This document shows, piece by piece, positions 6,305-14,817 of a stretch of 21,141 nucleotides of DNA. The stretch covers positions 1 to 21,141 of the forward strand of contig JBBKWB010000026.1 of NCBI GenBank assembly GCA_037968755.1, given 5' to 3'. The first letter of the stretch is position 1. Each line of letters begins with the position of its first letter. The notes beneath the pieces are model-generated. The model did not search any database and had not been told where the DNA came from. It was given only the letters and a program-made list of their open reading frames with translations. This DNA is from Woeseia sp037968755. GTDB lineage: Bacteria; Pseudomonadota; Gammaproteobacteria; Steroidobacterales; Woeseiaceae. A program made the position numbers and the translations under genes.

Positions 6305-9121
6305 TTATTCGAAGTCCGCACGAAGGCGGAAGTACCAGAAGCCACCATCAAAGCCCCACGGTGTACCCGTGAGGTAGGTGTTACCGGAACCAATCGTGCC
6401 GTCCAGGTTGTCTTCGTCGACGGGACCGAAGTTGTCACCTACGTTCTGGGCGCCAAGTACAGCAGACCAGTTCTCGTTGAAGGAGTAAGCAGCTTCGAGA
6501 TCGAAGATCCACTCGCCGTCAACACACTGGTCGTTGTACGCAGGAGCGGCACAATCGATCGTGTAACCGGTACCTGAAGCGCCACGTGCAGTTGGGTCGC
6601 CTGAGTAATCAGAGCTAACGAACTCACCGTAGTAGCTCGCACGAGCCAGCAAACGCCAGTTTCCGATGAAGTGATTGTAAGTAAAGATACCGCGATGTTG
6701 TGGGTTGAAGTTTTCAAGATCAACTACCCGGTTACGCGATACTTCCTCACCCGCATCTTCAACTTCTGTTTCTGTGTAGTTCCATGCAGCGGTCAGGCTA
6801 CCGTTACCAGCATTGCCGAAGTCCGTGTTGTACGTAGCAATGAGGTCAACACCGGATGTCTTGGTCTTGAAGTCATTGGTGTAGAACGATACGGAACTCA
6901 GGTCAGCTGCGCCCGGTACACCCAGTTCCTGCAGGCAGAGACCGAGGTTCTGCGAAGCAGCCGGCAGTGCCAGAGTGTTCGGGCAACTCGCGCCAGCAGG
7001 AATAGGAACACCGTTGATGTTGATCGTGCCAGTTTGCGAGATACGATCTTCCAGGTCGATCTGGAAGAAGTCGAGGGTCAGGCTCAACGTGTCGTTGACG
7101 TCCCAAACCATACCTGCAGATAAGTTGGTCGCATCTTCCGGCTTCAGAGGCTCGGCTCCGAGGAACTGAGCGATCTGGTTGGTCGGAGGAATCTGACCGC
7201 GCTGTTGCAGCTCGCCATCAACCGTAATGGTCGAAACCTTGGTGATGTTTGACTGACCAGGCGTCGGAGCACGGAAACCGGTGCTTACCGAACCGCGCAG
7301 TGCGAACGCATCGGTTACGCCCCAGCGCAGTGCCAGCTTACCGTTTGTCGTGTCGCCGAAATCTTCGAAATCTTCGTAGCGTACTGCGAGAGCCGCTGTG
7401 AAGTTTTCTACGATGTCAGCTTCGATTTCACCGTAAACCGCAACGTTTGAACGAGCAAACTTGCCAGCCTGTGGTGGGCTGAAGCCCGCGAAGCCATGAG
7501 CACCGATGCTGAGATCAGCCAGCGGAATGTCATTACCTGCACCGTCTTGCTGACAGGTTATTCCGTCACCGTAGCAGTTGGTACCCGTGCCACTGTTGAA
7601 TGCAAAGCGACCGGCGTTCCAGCCACGCTCTTCACCCAGCAGAACTTCGAATACTTCGTCGCGGAACTCTGCGCCGAACGCGAAGTTCAGGTCAGAAGCG
7701 AGGCCGTCAACCTTGATTGGCAGTACGAAGTCAGCATTGAAGTTCTTCTCAGACTGAACGTACGAACCGAGATCGAACTCACGTTGCAGCTCACCGTTGA
7801 CGATACCGTCTGGGCCGTTGGACGGGTTCCAGGTATTGGCAAGGTAGAAATTAACCGCGTTACGTCCGTAGCTCGCGCTGAAGTCGTAAATCAGGCCGTT
7901 GTCGAACTCACCACGAAGACCACCAACAATCGATGCGTCATCCAGGATGCCGCCGAAACGTGGCGTGTAGCCACCCGGTACCAGCTGGTTCATGACGAAG
8001 CAGTTTGCCGGCAGAGCCGCCAGGGCCGCTAAATCATTTGCTACTGCAGTTGGATCAAGCGGGCTGCTGCCACCAGAGCCTGGGCTTGCGAGCGCCGGGC
8101 AGTTGGAAACAACGTTCTGGTCGCCACGACGGATGTTGGTGTCAACGATGGCCCGGTAGCTCTCGCCACCAAAGTCACTCGTGTACACGCCGCCACGGCT
8201 GTTCGGGTTACGGAAGAAGAAGTCGCCTTCTGTCTCACGTCCGCCGATGTTACCGAACGCATAGACTTCCTGCGTCGGGGTCAGCTGGATGCCCGTGTTG
8301 ATGAACACGTTGAAGTTGTCGCGATATTCCGGACCACCCCAGATCTGTGCAACCGGCTGGCGTACAGCTGTGTTGCCAGCAGCGATCAGGTTGATGGCGT
8401 CAGTACGCTGAGTACTGCGAACCGTCTCGTCCTGCTCCATGAACTGAACAGTTACGTTGGCGAAGCCGTCGTTACCAAGTGCGAAGCCTGCGTTGGCGCC
8501 GAACTGGAACATCGTTCCGTCACCTTCGAAGAACTCACCGGTACGAACTTCAGCAGAGAAGCCGTCGGCGTCGTCACGCAGTACGAAGTTCATTACACCA
8601 GCGATGGCGTCAGAACCGTACTGTGCAGCAGCACCGTCACGCAGAATTTCTACCTGCTTGATAGACATTGCAGGGATAGCTGAAATATCAGCACCCTGTG
8701 AACCAGCGGCAAGTGAGCCACCCAATTCAGCGATAACGCCGGAACGGTGACGGCGTTTGCCGTTAACCAGTACCAGGGAGTTATCGGGTGGCAGGCCACG
8801 CAAGGTTGCCGGACGTACAATCGTTGCCGCGTCAGAAATTGACTGACGGGTTACGTTGTATGAAGGCACCGTGTTGCGAAGCATGTCATCAAGATCCGAT
8901 GTTCCCATGTTCTCGAATTCTTGACCGGTAACTACGTCAATCGGCACGGCGGAATCGGCGGCGCTACGTTCAGCGCGACGAGTACCCGTCGTAATGATTT
9001 CCTCGATCGGCTCTTGCGCCCGGTTCTGCTGCGCGAGCGACACCGAGGACATTCCCGGCGCCACCAGAGCGATGGCAGAGGCAGACATAAGCCACCGAAG
9101 GGACTTAGGAATTTTCCGCAT
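6305..9121 (-). CDS. TonB-dependent outer-membrane receptor
   Basis: This is a 938-residue TonB-dependent receptor. A signal peptide covers about residues 1-31 (MRKIPKSLRW, then a hydrophobic core, ending VSLAQQ). A TonB-box-like segment, EEIITTGTRRAERS, follows, then the plug domain (about 45-185) with PIDVVTGQEFENMG, ATLRGLPPDNSLVLVNGKRRH and VEILRDGAAAQYGSDAIAGVMNFVL. The rest is a 22-strand-type barrel with TGFRAPTPGQ and a C-terminal LRADFE. These receptors import siderophores, cobalamin, glycans or other large ligands using proton-motive energy. No substrate-specific neighbour is present, so the ligand is unknown. The frame is open from 9151; the ATG at 9121 sits seven bases after GGGGGAG and begins a proper signal peptide, so it is preferred over the ATG at 9127. 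It is divergent from a second receptor gene. Confidence 0.95.
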   Translation of the reverse strand: MRKIPKSLRWLMSASAIALVAPGMSSVSLAQQNRAQEPIEEIITTGTRRAERSAADSAVPIDVVTGQEFENMGTSDLDDMLRNTVPSYNVTRQSISDAATIVRPATLRGLPPDNSLVLVNGKRRHRSGVIAELGGSLAAGSQGADISAIPAMSIKQVEILRDGAAAQYGSDAIAGVMNFVLRDDADGFSAEVRTGEFFEGDGTMFQFGANAGFALGNDGFANVTVQFMEQDETVRSTQRTDAINLIAAGNTAVRQPVAQIWGGPEYRDNFNVFINTGIQLTPTQEVYAFGNIGGRETEGDFFFRNPNSRGGVYTSDFGGESYRAIVDTNIRRGDQNVVSNCPALASPGSGGSSPLDPTAVANDLAALAALPANCFVMNQLVPGGYTPRFGGILDDASIVGGLRGEFDNGLIYDFSASYGRNAVNFYLANTWNPSNGPDGIVNGELQREFDLGSYVQSEKNFNADFVLPIKVDGLASDLNFAFGAEFRDEVFEVLLGEERGWNAGRFAFNSGTGTNCYGDGITCQQDGAGNDIPLADLSIGAHGFAGFSPPQAGKFARSNVAVYGEIEADIVENFTAALAVRYEDFEDFGDTTNGKLALRWGVTDAFALRGSVSTGFRAPTPGQSNITKVSTITVDGELQQRGQIPPTNQIAQFLGAEPLKPEDATNLSAGMVWDVNDTLSLTLDFFQIDLEDRISQTGTININGVPIPAGASCPNTLALPAASQNLGLCLQELGVPGAADLSSVSFYTNDFKTKTSGVDLIATYNTDFGNAGNGSLTAAWNYTETEVEDAGEEVSRNRVVDLENFNPQHRGIFTYNHFIGNWRLLARASYYGEFVSSDYSGDPTARGASGTGYTIDCAAPAYNDQCVDGEWIFDLEAAYSFNENWSAVLGAQNVGDNFGPVDEDNLDGTIGSGNTYLTGTPWGFDGGFWYFRLRADFE

Positions 9122-9737
9122 TTGCATTCTCCCCCAATATTGAAGCTGCAATTTTGATCGGATCCATGCATCACCGAACTGGTGTGCACCGATACGATCG
9201 AGTGAATGAATCTTTGTCCACGCAGAAAATACAGCATTCCATCGCCGTCTAGAAGCTTTTTTTTAGTTTCAGTCGGAATCGCATGTGGCTATAGGGCAAC
9301 AATAATACAGATGCGGCGGAATCATTGATTTTGGCCGTTCATCTTGGCCAGATGTGGGATTTTGGAGAGGGCGTGGCGGTTTAGCAACAGCGTTTTTGGG
9401 CCTGTTTTGCGGCCGGGATTGGAGCCGCGTATCGGGCCATTTTGGGGGCAAAGCTGGCTCGTTTATCGCCGGCCTGGAAGCGGCTATCGAATATCAGCAG
9501 GCCGAATATTGAACACCCGCTGGCTGAACTTGTCCCTGACTTCGGGGACGTGCGGCGCCGCGCTGAAAACAAGACACACGAGACAACCGAAAAAGACTGT
9601 GACACAGTTAACTGGTTTCAGATAAAACACTGTTTTTACGGCAAAAGTTGTGCGAGCCTTGCGGCCCGAAAAATCCGGCATGGGGCGGGATTCGGGCGGT
9701 TTTTCTTGATTTCAGGTGCACCTTGGCAGCAATACGT
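9122..9737. other. Intergenic region between divergent receptor genes, no gene recognised
   Basis: These 616 bases separate the two receptor starts and must hold both promoters and leaders. Short open frames here show no conserved features, signal peptides or ribosome sites, so they are not called. A small hairpin, GTCCC/GGGAC, lies near 9532-9549. A run of eight T lies near 9257-9264. No convincing -35/-10 pair, Fur box or riboswitch could be assigned by eye. Confidence 0.6.
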
Positions 9738-11897
9738 ATGAGTTTTTTCTCCACCGTCGCGATCACATCTACATTGCTGCTAGCCGCGCCACAATCCGCT
9801 GACGCTGACGGTGCAACCGCCAAGCCTGCCACGGAACCTGGTCGCACCGCGATTGCGGCCGGCGTATGGGCCTCTGCCGATGGCAGTAAAGTCAGCTACG
9901 AGGCCAGTTATTTCGAGGCATATCAATCGGTTAATGCTGCGGATATGTTGCGCTGGGTACCGGGCGGAGCGGAATTGATCCCCAACAACCGGCCAGGGCG
10001 GAATAACGAGAGTGACAAGCGTGGCTTTGGCTCCGGCGGCGACCAGGTCCTGATTAACGGTAAGCGCCTGTCTGGTAAGTCGAACGATATCGGCAGCGCC
10101 TTGCAGCGTATCCAGGCTAACGTGGTTTCTCGGGTGGAGGTCATACGTGGTACCACGGCCGGTTTGGATGTCCGCAGCGAAGGCACGTTGATCAACATTG
10201 TCCTGAACGAAGAGATCTCGGGTGGCGCCGGTTCCTGGCAGCTGCATTCTGGCTTCTACGGCGATGACCCGGAATACGATGGGCTGCTGTCCTACAGTAA
10301 TTCAGCCGGTCGACTCAATTATCTGGTGAGCGCGCAACTCGGTCCTTATAACCGAGGCAACCAGATTGAGCGCTTCGACGAGTATTTTGATGCTGACACG
10401 GGTGAGCTGACAGAGCGACGCGACATAGAGGTTCCGATGCTGGACGAATCGCTGATCCTGAACAGCTCGGCGAGCTGGAGTTTCGACAACGGCAATCTGC
10501 TGAATCTGAACGCGCGCATAGAGGACCGTGAACGCAATGAGGACGAGACCACACTGGTTACCGTAATTGGTGATCCGGATACGACGGTACTTGAGAACCT
10601 GGCGAATGAAACCGGTCTCGAGTGGGAACTCGGTGGCGACTTTGAACAGCGTATCGGCCAAGGCACGTTGAAGACCCGGGTCATCTACACGCGCGAAGAA
10701 GGAGACGAAAGTGAACGGGTTTCACTAACCTCCACTGACCCCGGTAACGTTCCGGCACAATCGTTGGTCCGGACCGACGAACTGGCGACCGAAGCAATTG
10801 TTCGCAGCTCGTACAGCTGGACATTGGCGAACGGCCAGAATATCGAAGTTGGTGCCGAAGGTGCTCAGAACACTCTGAAAAAGGACGTTGCATTGTTCGC
10901 CGTTGAGAACGACGGCAGCTTGACGCCGGTTGCTCTGTTTAATGCCGACTCCGATGTGAACGAAGACCGTTTCGAATTCTTCAGCACGCATTTCTGGCAG
11001 ATGCGGGATGATATTGCGCTGGAAAGCGCTGTGAATGTGGAGTACTCCAAGATCGCACAGGAAGGCGTCGACGTTGATAACGCGCGCTCATTCACGTATG
11101 TAAAACCGCGTTTTGATCTGCGCTGGGATTTGGATGACGCGAATCAGTTTCGCAGTTCAGCTGAGCGCACCGTAAGCCAGCTCGACTTTGGCGATTTCGT
11201 TGCGAACTTTGATAACGACAATGACCAGGTCAATGCCGGCAATCCGGATCTCGAACCAGAGAAAGCCTGGGAATATAAATTTGGCTATGAACACCGCATG
11301 GCCAACGACAAGGGCGTTGTTGAGGCGCAGGTGTTCTTTAATGACATTGAAGACCACATCGATAATATCCGCGTTACGGACACGACTTCTGCGGCGGGCA
11401 ACATTGGTGACGCTGAGAACTACGGCCTGGAGCTAAAGGGCAGCTTACGCCTCGCGAGTATTGGCCTTGAAGGGGCGGTTCTCGATGCGAGTTACACCGT
11501 GCAGGATTCAGAGACCACCGATCCGTTCACGGGCGAATCGCGTGAAATGAGTGATAAGCAACGCCAGGAATACAAGATCAACTTCCGCCACGACATTGCT
11601 GAATGGCGCTTCAACTACAACGTTGAAATTGAGTGGAACGGCAAACGTTACGCCAATGACATTAACTATCGCGAGCATTCAACTTCTGTGAATCCGCGTA
11701 CACACGTCAGCATGCAGTACCGGCTGACCGATCGCATCGTGCTTTGGTTTGACACGCGCATTGTATTTGACGGTCACACGCGACGAATTCGTGATCGCTT
11801 CGACGGCAATGTTGCGGACGACGTCCTGCTCCGTCAGGAAGTTCGTAACCAGTACTTCCGGCGCGAACATATTATCGGCTTACGCGGACAGTTCTGA
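9738..11897 (+). CDS. TonB-dependent receptor, shorter class
   Basis: This is a 719-residue outer-membrane receptor from the ATG at 9738. The signal peptide is about residues 1-23 (MSFFSTVAITSTLLLAAPQSADA). The plug domain (about 45-165) carries FEAYQSVNAADMLRWVPG, RGFGSGGDQVLINGKRLSG and VVSRVEVIRGTTAGLDVRSEGTLINIVL. A beta-barrel follows, ending in the classic terminal phenylalanine, LRGQF, recognised by the BAM machinery. The barrel contains the family phrase NPDLEPEKAWEYKFGYEHR. It is clearly distinct from the neighbouring 938-residue receptor and has a shorter extracellular portion. The ligand is unknown. The frame opens at 9648, but the upstream 30 residues lack signal-peptide character; the chosen start has only a weak ribosome site, so the start is moderately certain. 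It is transcribed away from the other receptor. Confidence 0.92.
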   Translation: MSFFSTVAITSTLLLAAPQSADADGATAKPATEPGRTAIAAGVWASADGSKVSYEASYFEAYQSVNAADMLRWVPGGAELIPNNRPGRNNESDKRGFGSGGDQVLINGKRLSGKSNDIGSALQRIQANVVSRVEVIRGTTAGLDVRSEGTLINIVLNEEISGGAGSWQLHSGFYGDDPEYDGLLSYSNSAGRLNYLVSAQLGPYNRGNQIERFDEYFDADTGELTERRDIEVPMLDESLILNSSASWSFDNGNLLNLNARIEDRERNEDETTLVTVIGDPDTTVLENLANETGLEWELGGDFEQRIGQGTLKTRVIYTREEGDESERVSLTSTDPGNVPAQSLVRTDELATEAIVRSSYSWTLANGQNIEVGAEGAQNTLKKDVALFAVENDGSLTPVALFNADSDVNEDRFEFFSTHFWQMRDDIALESAVNVEYSKIAQEGVDVDNARSFTYVKPRFDLRWDLDDANQFRSSAERTVSQLDFGDFVANFDNDNDQVNAGNPDLEPEKAWEYKFGYEHRMANDKGVVEAQVFFNDIEDHIDNIRVTDTTSAAGNIGDAENYGLELKGSLRLASIGLEGAVLDASYTVQDSETTDPFTGESREMSDKQRQEYKINFRHDIAEWRFNYNVEIEWNGKRYANDINYREHSTSVNPRTHVSMQYRLTDRIVLWFDTRIVFDGHTRRIRDRFDGNVADDVLLRQEVRNQYFRREHIIGLRGQF

Positions 11898-11941
11898 GCC
11901 CAGCCGTTTTCCACAATCGATCTGTGGCTAGTCATTAGGGA

Positions 11942-11973
11942 TGCCTGCACGGGCGGAACCCTCACCGCAGGCA
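11942..11973 (+). terminator. Possible hairpin after the second receptor
   Basis: TGCCTGC (11942-11948) pairs with GCAGGCA (11967-11973), with a smaller inner GGG/CCC pairing. It lies 45 nt past the receptor stop. There is no T run, so a terminator role is uncertain; it may instead protect the transcript 3' end. Confidence 0.35.
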
Positions 11974-12068
11974 CCCATTGATTAGCCGTTGCCGGCCGCG
12001 GTCGCCGCAACCGGGCTGTTCCTTCAGTTTCGAGCCCCTCTTGCCGGCAACCATCGCCTGACCGGGTG

Positions 12069-12342
12069 CAATTGTGGGTGTCCTGATTGATATCTTGGGA
12101 GCCTCAATTGTGGCTGTCCAGTTTGATCCTCCCTGGGTTTTGACCCGCCAATTATGAGTGTCCTTATTGGAGAGCCCTTTGAGAGCCTCAATTGTGGGCG
12201 TCCAGTTCGATCAATTATGGGTGTCCTTATTAAGATCAATTGTGGGTGTCCTTATTGGATGATTGTGGGTGTCCTTATTGGATGCTTATTGGATGATTGT
12301 GGGTGTCCTTATTGGATGCTTTATTGGATGCTTATTGGATGG
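12069..12342 (+). repeat. Degenerate direct-repeat array upstream of the sahR-like gene
   Basis: Eight copies of a CAATTGTGGGTGTCC-like word begin near 12069, 12105, 12149, 12189, 12212, 12237, 12262 and 12296. Spacing is 36, 44, 40, 23, 25, 25 and 34 bases. Most copies continue with TTATTGGATG or a variant, and the 3' part adds extra TTATTGGATG units (near 12321 and 12331). Upstream copies are more diverged; the right-hand copies are nearly identical, suggesting recent local expansion. The array stops about 25 bp before the sahR-like promoter. An open frame runs through it but only encodes the repeat. I do not recognise the family. Confidence 0.8.
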
Positions 12343-12367
12343 GGGTCACGGAGCGGGGGGTTGGGGC

Positions 12368-12395
12368 TTGACTTGTAGTGATATAACGATATCCT
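12368..12395 (+). promoter_or_regulatory. Predicted sigma-70 promoter of the sahR-like gene
   Basis: TTGACT at 12368-12373 and TATCCT at 12390-12395 are separated by 16 bases, a good match to the housekeeping consensus. The -10 lies inside the adjacent palindrome. Transcription would start near 12402, giving a leader of about 45 bases before the ATG at 12448. Confidence 0.6.
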
Positions 12396-12401
12396 TATAT
12401 C
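12380..12401. promoter_or_regulatory. Palindromic operator candidate over the -10 region
   Basis: The 22-bp sequence reads GATATAA, C, GATATC, C, TTATATC. It is identical to its reverse complement except at the two symmetric positions 12387 and 12394. It overlaps the spacer and -10 of the predicted promoter, the usual placement for a repressor site. A second perfect palindrome, CCGTATACGG, abuts it at 12401-12410. ArsR-type dimers bind such sites, and the gene just downstream encodes one. That the sahR-like protein is the binder is inferred. Confidence 0.7.
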
Positions 12402-12447
12402 CGTATACGGGCTTGCCCTTCTCACTACTCCAGCCAGGACAGAGCAT

Positions 12448-13428
12448 ATGGAACAACTGCTCAGCGGATTGCGCGCGGTTGCCGAGGCCACTCGGCTGCG
12501 GCTGCTGGCTGTGCTCGCGGGCAGTGACCTGACTGTTACTGAGTTGACCCAGGTGCTGGGGCAAAGCCAGCCGCGGATCAGCCGGCACCTCAAGACCTTG
12601 TGCGATGCCGGGCTGCTTACCCGCTCACAGGAAGGCGCATGGGTTTTCTATCGTCTGGCTGACGAGGGCGCCGGCGCGGAACTGGCCCACTCGGTGCTCG
12701 CCCAGCTGCCGGAGAATGATCCCGAGCTTGCGCGCGACAACGAGCGTTTGAACAAGGTTCGCAAGGCGCGCGCCGAGACGGCAGCCAACTTCTTCAAGGA
12801 AAACGCGCAGGAATGGGACCGGATTCGTTCGCTCTACGTTCCGGAATCCGACGTCGAGCAAGCCATGCTGAAAGCGGTCGACGGGTTTCCGACCGATAAC
12901 CTGCTCGATATCGGCACGGGGACCGGCCGCATCCTGCAGGTCTTTGGCAAACACACGAAGCGCGCCCTCGGCATCGACTCCAGTCGCGAAATGCTGGCGG
13001 TGGCGCGAGCCAAGCTCGAGGAACTCGACCTGCCGCACTGTCACGTACGCCAGGGCGATATTTACAATCTGGACGTTGCGCCCGATTCAATGGACGTCGT
13101 GACCATTCACCATGTCCTGCACTACCTCGATGAGCCAGCAACAGCCATCCGTGAGGCCTGCCGCGTACTGCGGCCAGGTGGGCGGCTTTTGCTCGTTGAC
13201 TTCGCACCGCACCAGATCGAGTATCTGCGCAGCGACTATGCCCACCGCCGCCTTGGCTTCGATGACGCTGAAATTACTGCCTGGTGCAAAGCTGCCGGTA
13301 TAGAAGCAATCAAGTCTGAACACCTGGAAGCCAGCGGTCGTCAGAAAGATGACAAGCTCGTCGTTGCCATCTGGTCCGGTACCCGGAAAAAAACCGCCAA
13401 CGTCATGCAACATCGTGAGGTCGCGTGA
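12448..13428 (+). CDS. sahR: ArsR-family regulator fused to a SAM-dependent methyltransferase domain (SahR-like)
   Basis: This 326-residue protein has an N-terminal ArsR winged helix (about 1-95), with recognition segment QSQPRISRHLKTLCDAGLLTRSQEG (39-63) and wing WVFYRL. A linker leads to a class I methyltransferase fold with motif I LLDIGTGTGRIL (152-163), an acidic residue at GIDSS (175-179), and LRPGGRLLLVDFAP (241-254). The ArsR metal box (ELCVCDL-type Cys pair) is absent, arguing against metal sensing. Proteins of this architecture next to ahcY/metK are known as SahR, a repressor of SAM-cycle genes that responds to SAH; the methyltransferase fold probably serves as the sensor. Here it is followed by metK and ahcY on the same strand and preceded by a palindromic operator. 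The ATG has AGGACAGAG upstream. Whether the domain still catalyses methylation cannot be told. Confidence 0.85.
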   Translation: MEQLLSGLRAVAEATRLRLLAVLAGSDLTVTELTQVLGQSQPRISRHLKTLCDAGLLTRSQEGAWVFYRLADEGAGAELAHSVLAQLPENDPELARDNERLNKVRKARAETAANFFKENAQEWDRIRSLYVPESDVEQAMLKAVDGFPTDNLLDIGTGTGRILQVFGKHTKRALGIDSSREMLAVARAKLEELDLPHCHVRQGDIYNLDVAPDSMDVVTIHHVLHYLDEPATAIREACRVLRPGGRLLLVDFAPHQIEYLRSDYAHRRLGFDDAEITAWCKAAGIEAIKSEHLEASGRQKDDKLVVAIWSGTRKKTANVMQHREVA

Positions 13429-13520
13429 CAGCAATGAATCACGACACATACTCTATTCAGCGCGACCGGTCGAATTCCGCCGGGCTGCGTTTCGCGCGCC
13501 CTGACCTGGCACATTCATGC

Positions 13521-13554
13521 CCCGCATCGTGCGGGCTACGTCACCCGTTTTTTT
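13521..13554 (+). promoter_or_regulatory. Competing hairpins and T run in the metK leader
   Basis: CCCGCA (13521-13526) pairs with TGCGGG (13530-13535). The end of that right arm, CGGG (13532-13535), could instead pair with CCCG (13544-13547), which is directly followed by seven T (13548-13554). The two structures are mutually exclusive, and the second resembles a weak terminator 48 nt before the metK start. It may be an attenuator, or simply a partial terminator for the upstream gene. It does not match a SAM or SAH riboswitch consensus that I recognise. Confidence 0.4.
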
Positions 13555-13602
13555 AGAAATTTCTGCAATTCACACACTTTATTCACAGGTTGAAACTAGA
13601 AC

Positions 13603-14763
13603 ATGACTGATACATTCCTCTTTACGTCCGAGTCGGTATCCGAAGGCCATCCTGACAAAATCTCTGACCAGATTTCCGACGCCATTCTTGACGCAATTCT
13701 TGAGCAGGACAAGAACGCACGCGTGGCTTGCGAAACGCTGGTTAAGACCGGCATGGCGATGGTTGCCGGCGAAGTCACTACAACAGCATGGGTCGATATC
13801 GAAGAGATCGTGCGCAACACCGTGATCGAAATTGGTTACACGGACAGCAGCATGGGCTTTGACGGCGCGTCATGCTCCGTCATCAATGCATTGGGCAAGC
13901 AGTCTCCGGACATCGCCCAGGGCGTTGACCGCGGCAACCCGGAAGAACAGGGTGCAGGCGACCAGGGCCTCATGTTCGGCTATGCAACAAACGAAACAGA
14001 CGTGCTGATGCCTGCGCCGATCACCTACTCGCACCGGCTCGTGCGTCGCCAGGCGGAAGTCCGCAAGAACGGCACCTTGCCATGGCTGCGTCCGGACGCG
14101 AAAAGCCAGGTTACGTTCCGTTACGAGAACAACAAGCCGGTTGCGGTTGACGCGGTCGTGTTGTCAACGCAGCACCGCGCCGATATCAGCCTGGCGGATC
14201 TGCGTGAAGCCGTAATGGAAGAGATTATCAAGCCAATCATTCCTGCAAACCTAGTGAGCAAGACTACGAAATACCACATCAACCCAACCGGCCGCTTCGA
14301 AATCGGCGGACCCATGGGCGACTGCGGCCTGACCGGCCGCAAGATCATCGTTGACACCTACGGTGGCATGGCGCGGCACGGTGGCGGTGCGTTCTCCGGT
14401 AAGGATCCTTCGAAGGTTGATCGTTCGGCGGCCTACGCTTGCCGTTACGTTGCCAAGAACATCGTCGCTGCCGGCCTTGCTGATCGTTGCGAAATCCAGG
14501 TGTCCTACGCCATCGGTGTGGCTCAGCCGACCTCGATCAGCGTACAGACATTCGGCACTGGCAAGATCAGTGACGAGCGCCTGACCAGCTTGATTCGCGA
14601 GCACTTCGACCTGCGCCCGTACGGCATCCTGAAGATGCTGGATCTCATTCGCCCGATCTACAAAGCGACGGCAGCCTATGGCCACTTCGGCCGCGAGGAT
14701 CTCGACCTGAGCTGGGAACGCACTGATCGCGCCGACGCATTGCGCGGCGCAGCAGCGGCATAA
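13603..14763 (+). CDS. metK: S-adenosylmethionine synthetase
   Basis: This 386-residue enzyme makes S-adenosylmethionine from methionine and ATP in the cytoplasm. It has the family's usual length (about 380-400). Signature stretches are FTSESVSEGHPDKISDQISD at the N-terminus (His16 and Asp18 of the active site), GAGDQGLMFGYA (117-128) and the glycine-rich phosphate loop GGGAFSGKD (260-268). It ends in the expected LSWERTDRADALR region. It lies 174 nt downstream of the sahR-like gene and 54 nt upstream of ahcY, so the three probably form one regulated unit, possibly with a separate promoter or attenuator in the 174-nt leader. The ribosome site is weak (CAGG about 12 nt upstream). No oddities in key residues were seen. 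Confidence 0.98.
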   Translation: MTDTFLFTSESVSEGHPDKISDQISDAILDAILEQDKNARVACETLVKTGMAMVAGEVTTTAWVDIEEIVRNTVIEIGYTDSSMGFDGASCSVINALGKQSPDIAQGVDRGNPEEQGAGDQGLMFGYATNETDVLMPAPITYSHRLVRRQAEVRKNGTLPWLRPDAKSQVTFRYENNKPVAVDAVVLSTQHRADISLADLREAVMEEIIKPIIPANLVSKTTKYHINPTGRFEIGGPMGDCGLTGRKIIVDTYGGMARHGGGAFSGKDPSKVDRSAAYACRYVAKNIVAAGLADRCEIQVSYAIGVAQPTSISVQTFGTGKISDERLTSLIREHFDLRPYGILKMLDLIRPIYKATAAYGHFGREDLDLSWERTDRADALRGAAAA

Positions 14764-14817
14764 CGCGACAACCGATATTCAACACAGATTTATTGCATTA
14801 ATTCTTAGGAGAAGTTT

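Noticed and set aside
9344..9741. Small genes in the receptor intergenic gap
   Set aside because: Several overlapping frames on both strands, none with a ribosome site, signal peptide or recognisable sequence; the pattern fits chance open frames.
12069..12342. CRISPR array
   Set aside because: Repeat spacing is irregular, spacers are short and themselves repetitive, and no cas gene is present.
12154..12378. Open frame running through the repeat array, coding for recurring GVLIG/NCGCPYW-like words
   Set aside because: Its sequence is just the translation of the DNA repeat, it has no ribosome site, and it ends within the promoter of the next gene.
13429..13602. SAM or SAH riboswitch before metK
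   Set aside because: The conserved SAH riboswitch core (GAGGAGCGCUGC-like) and SAM-II type pseudoknot sequences were not found; only generic hairpins remain.
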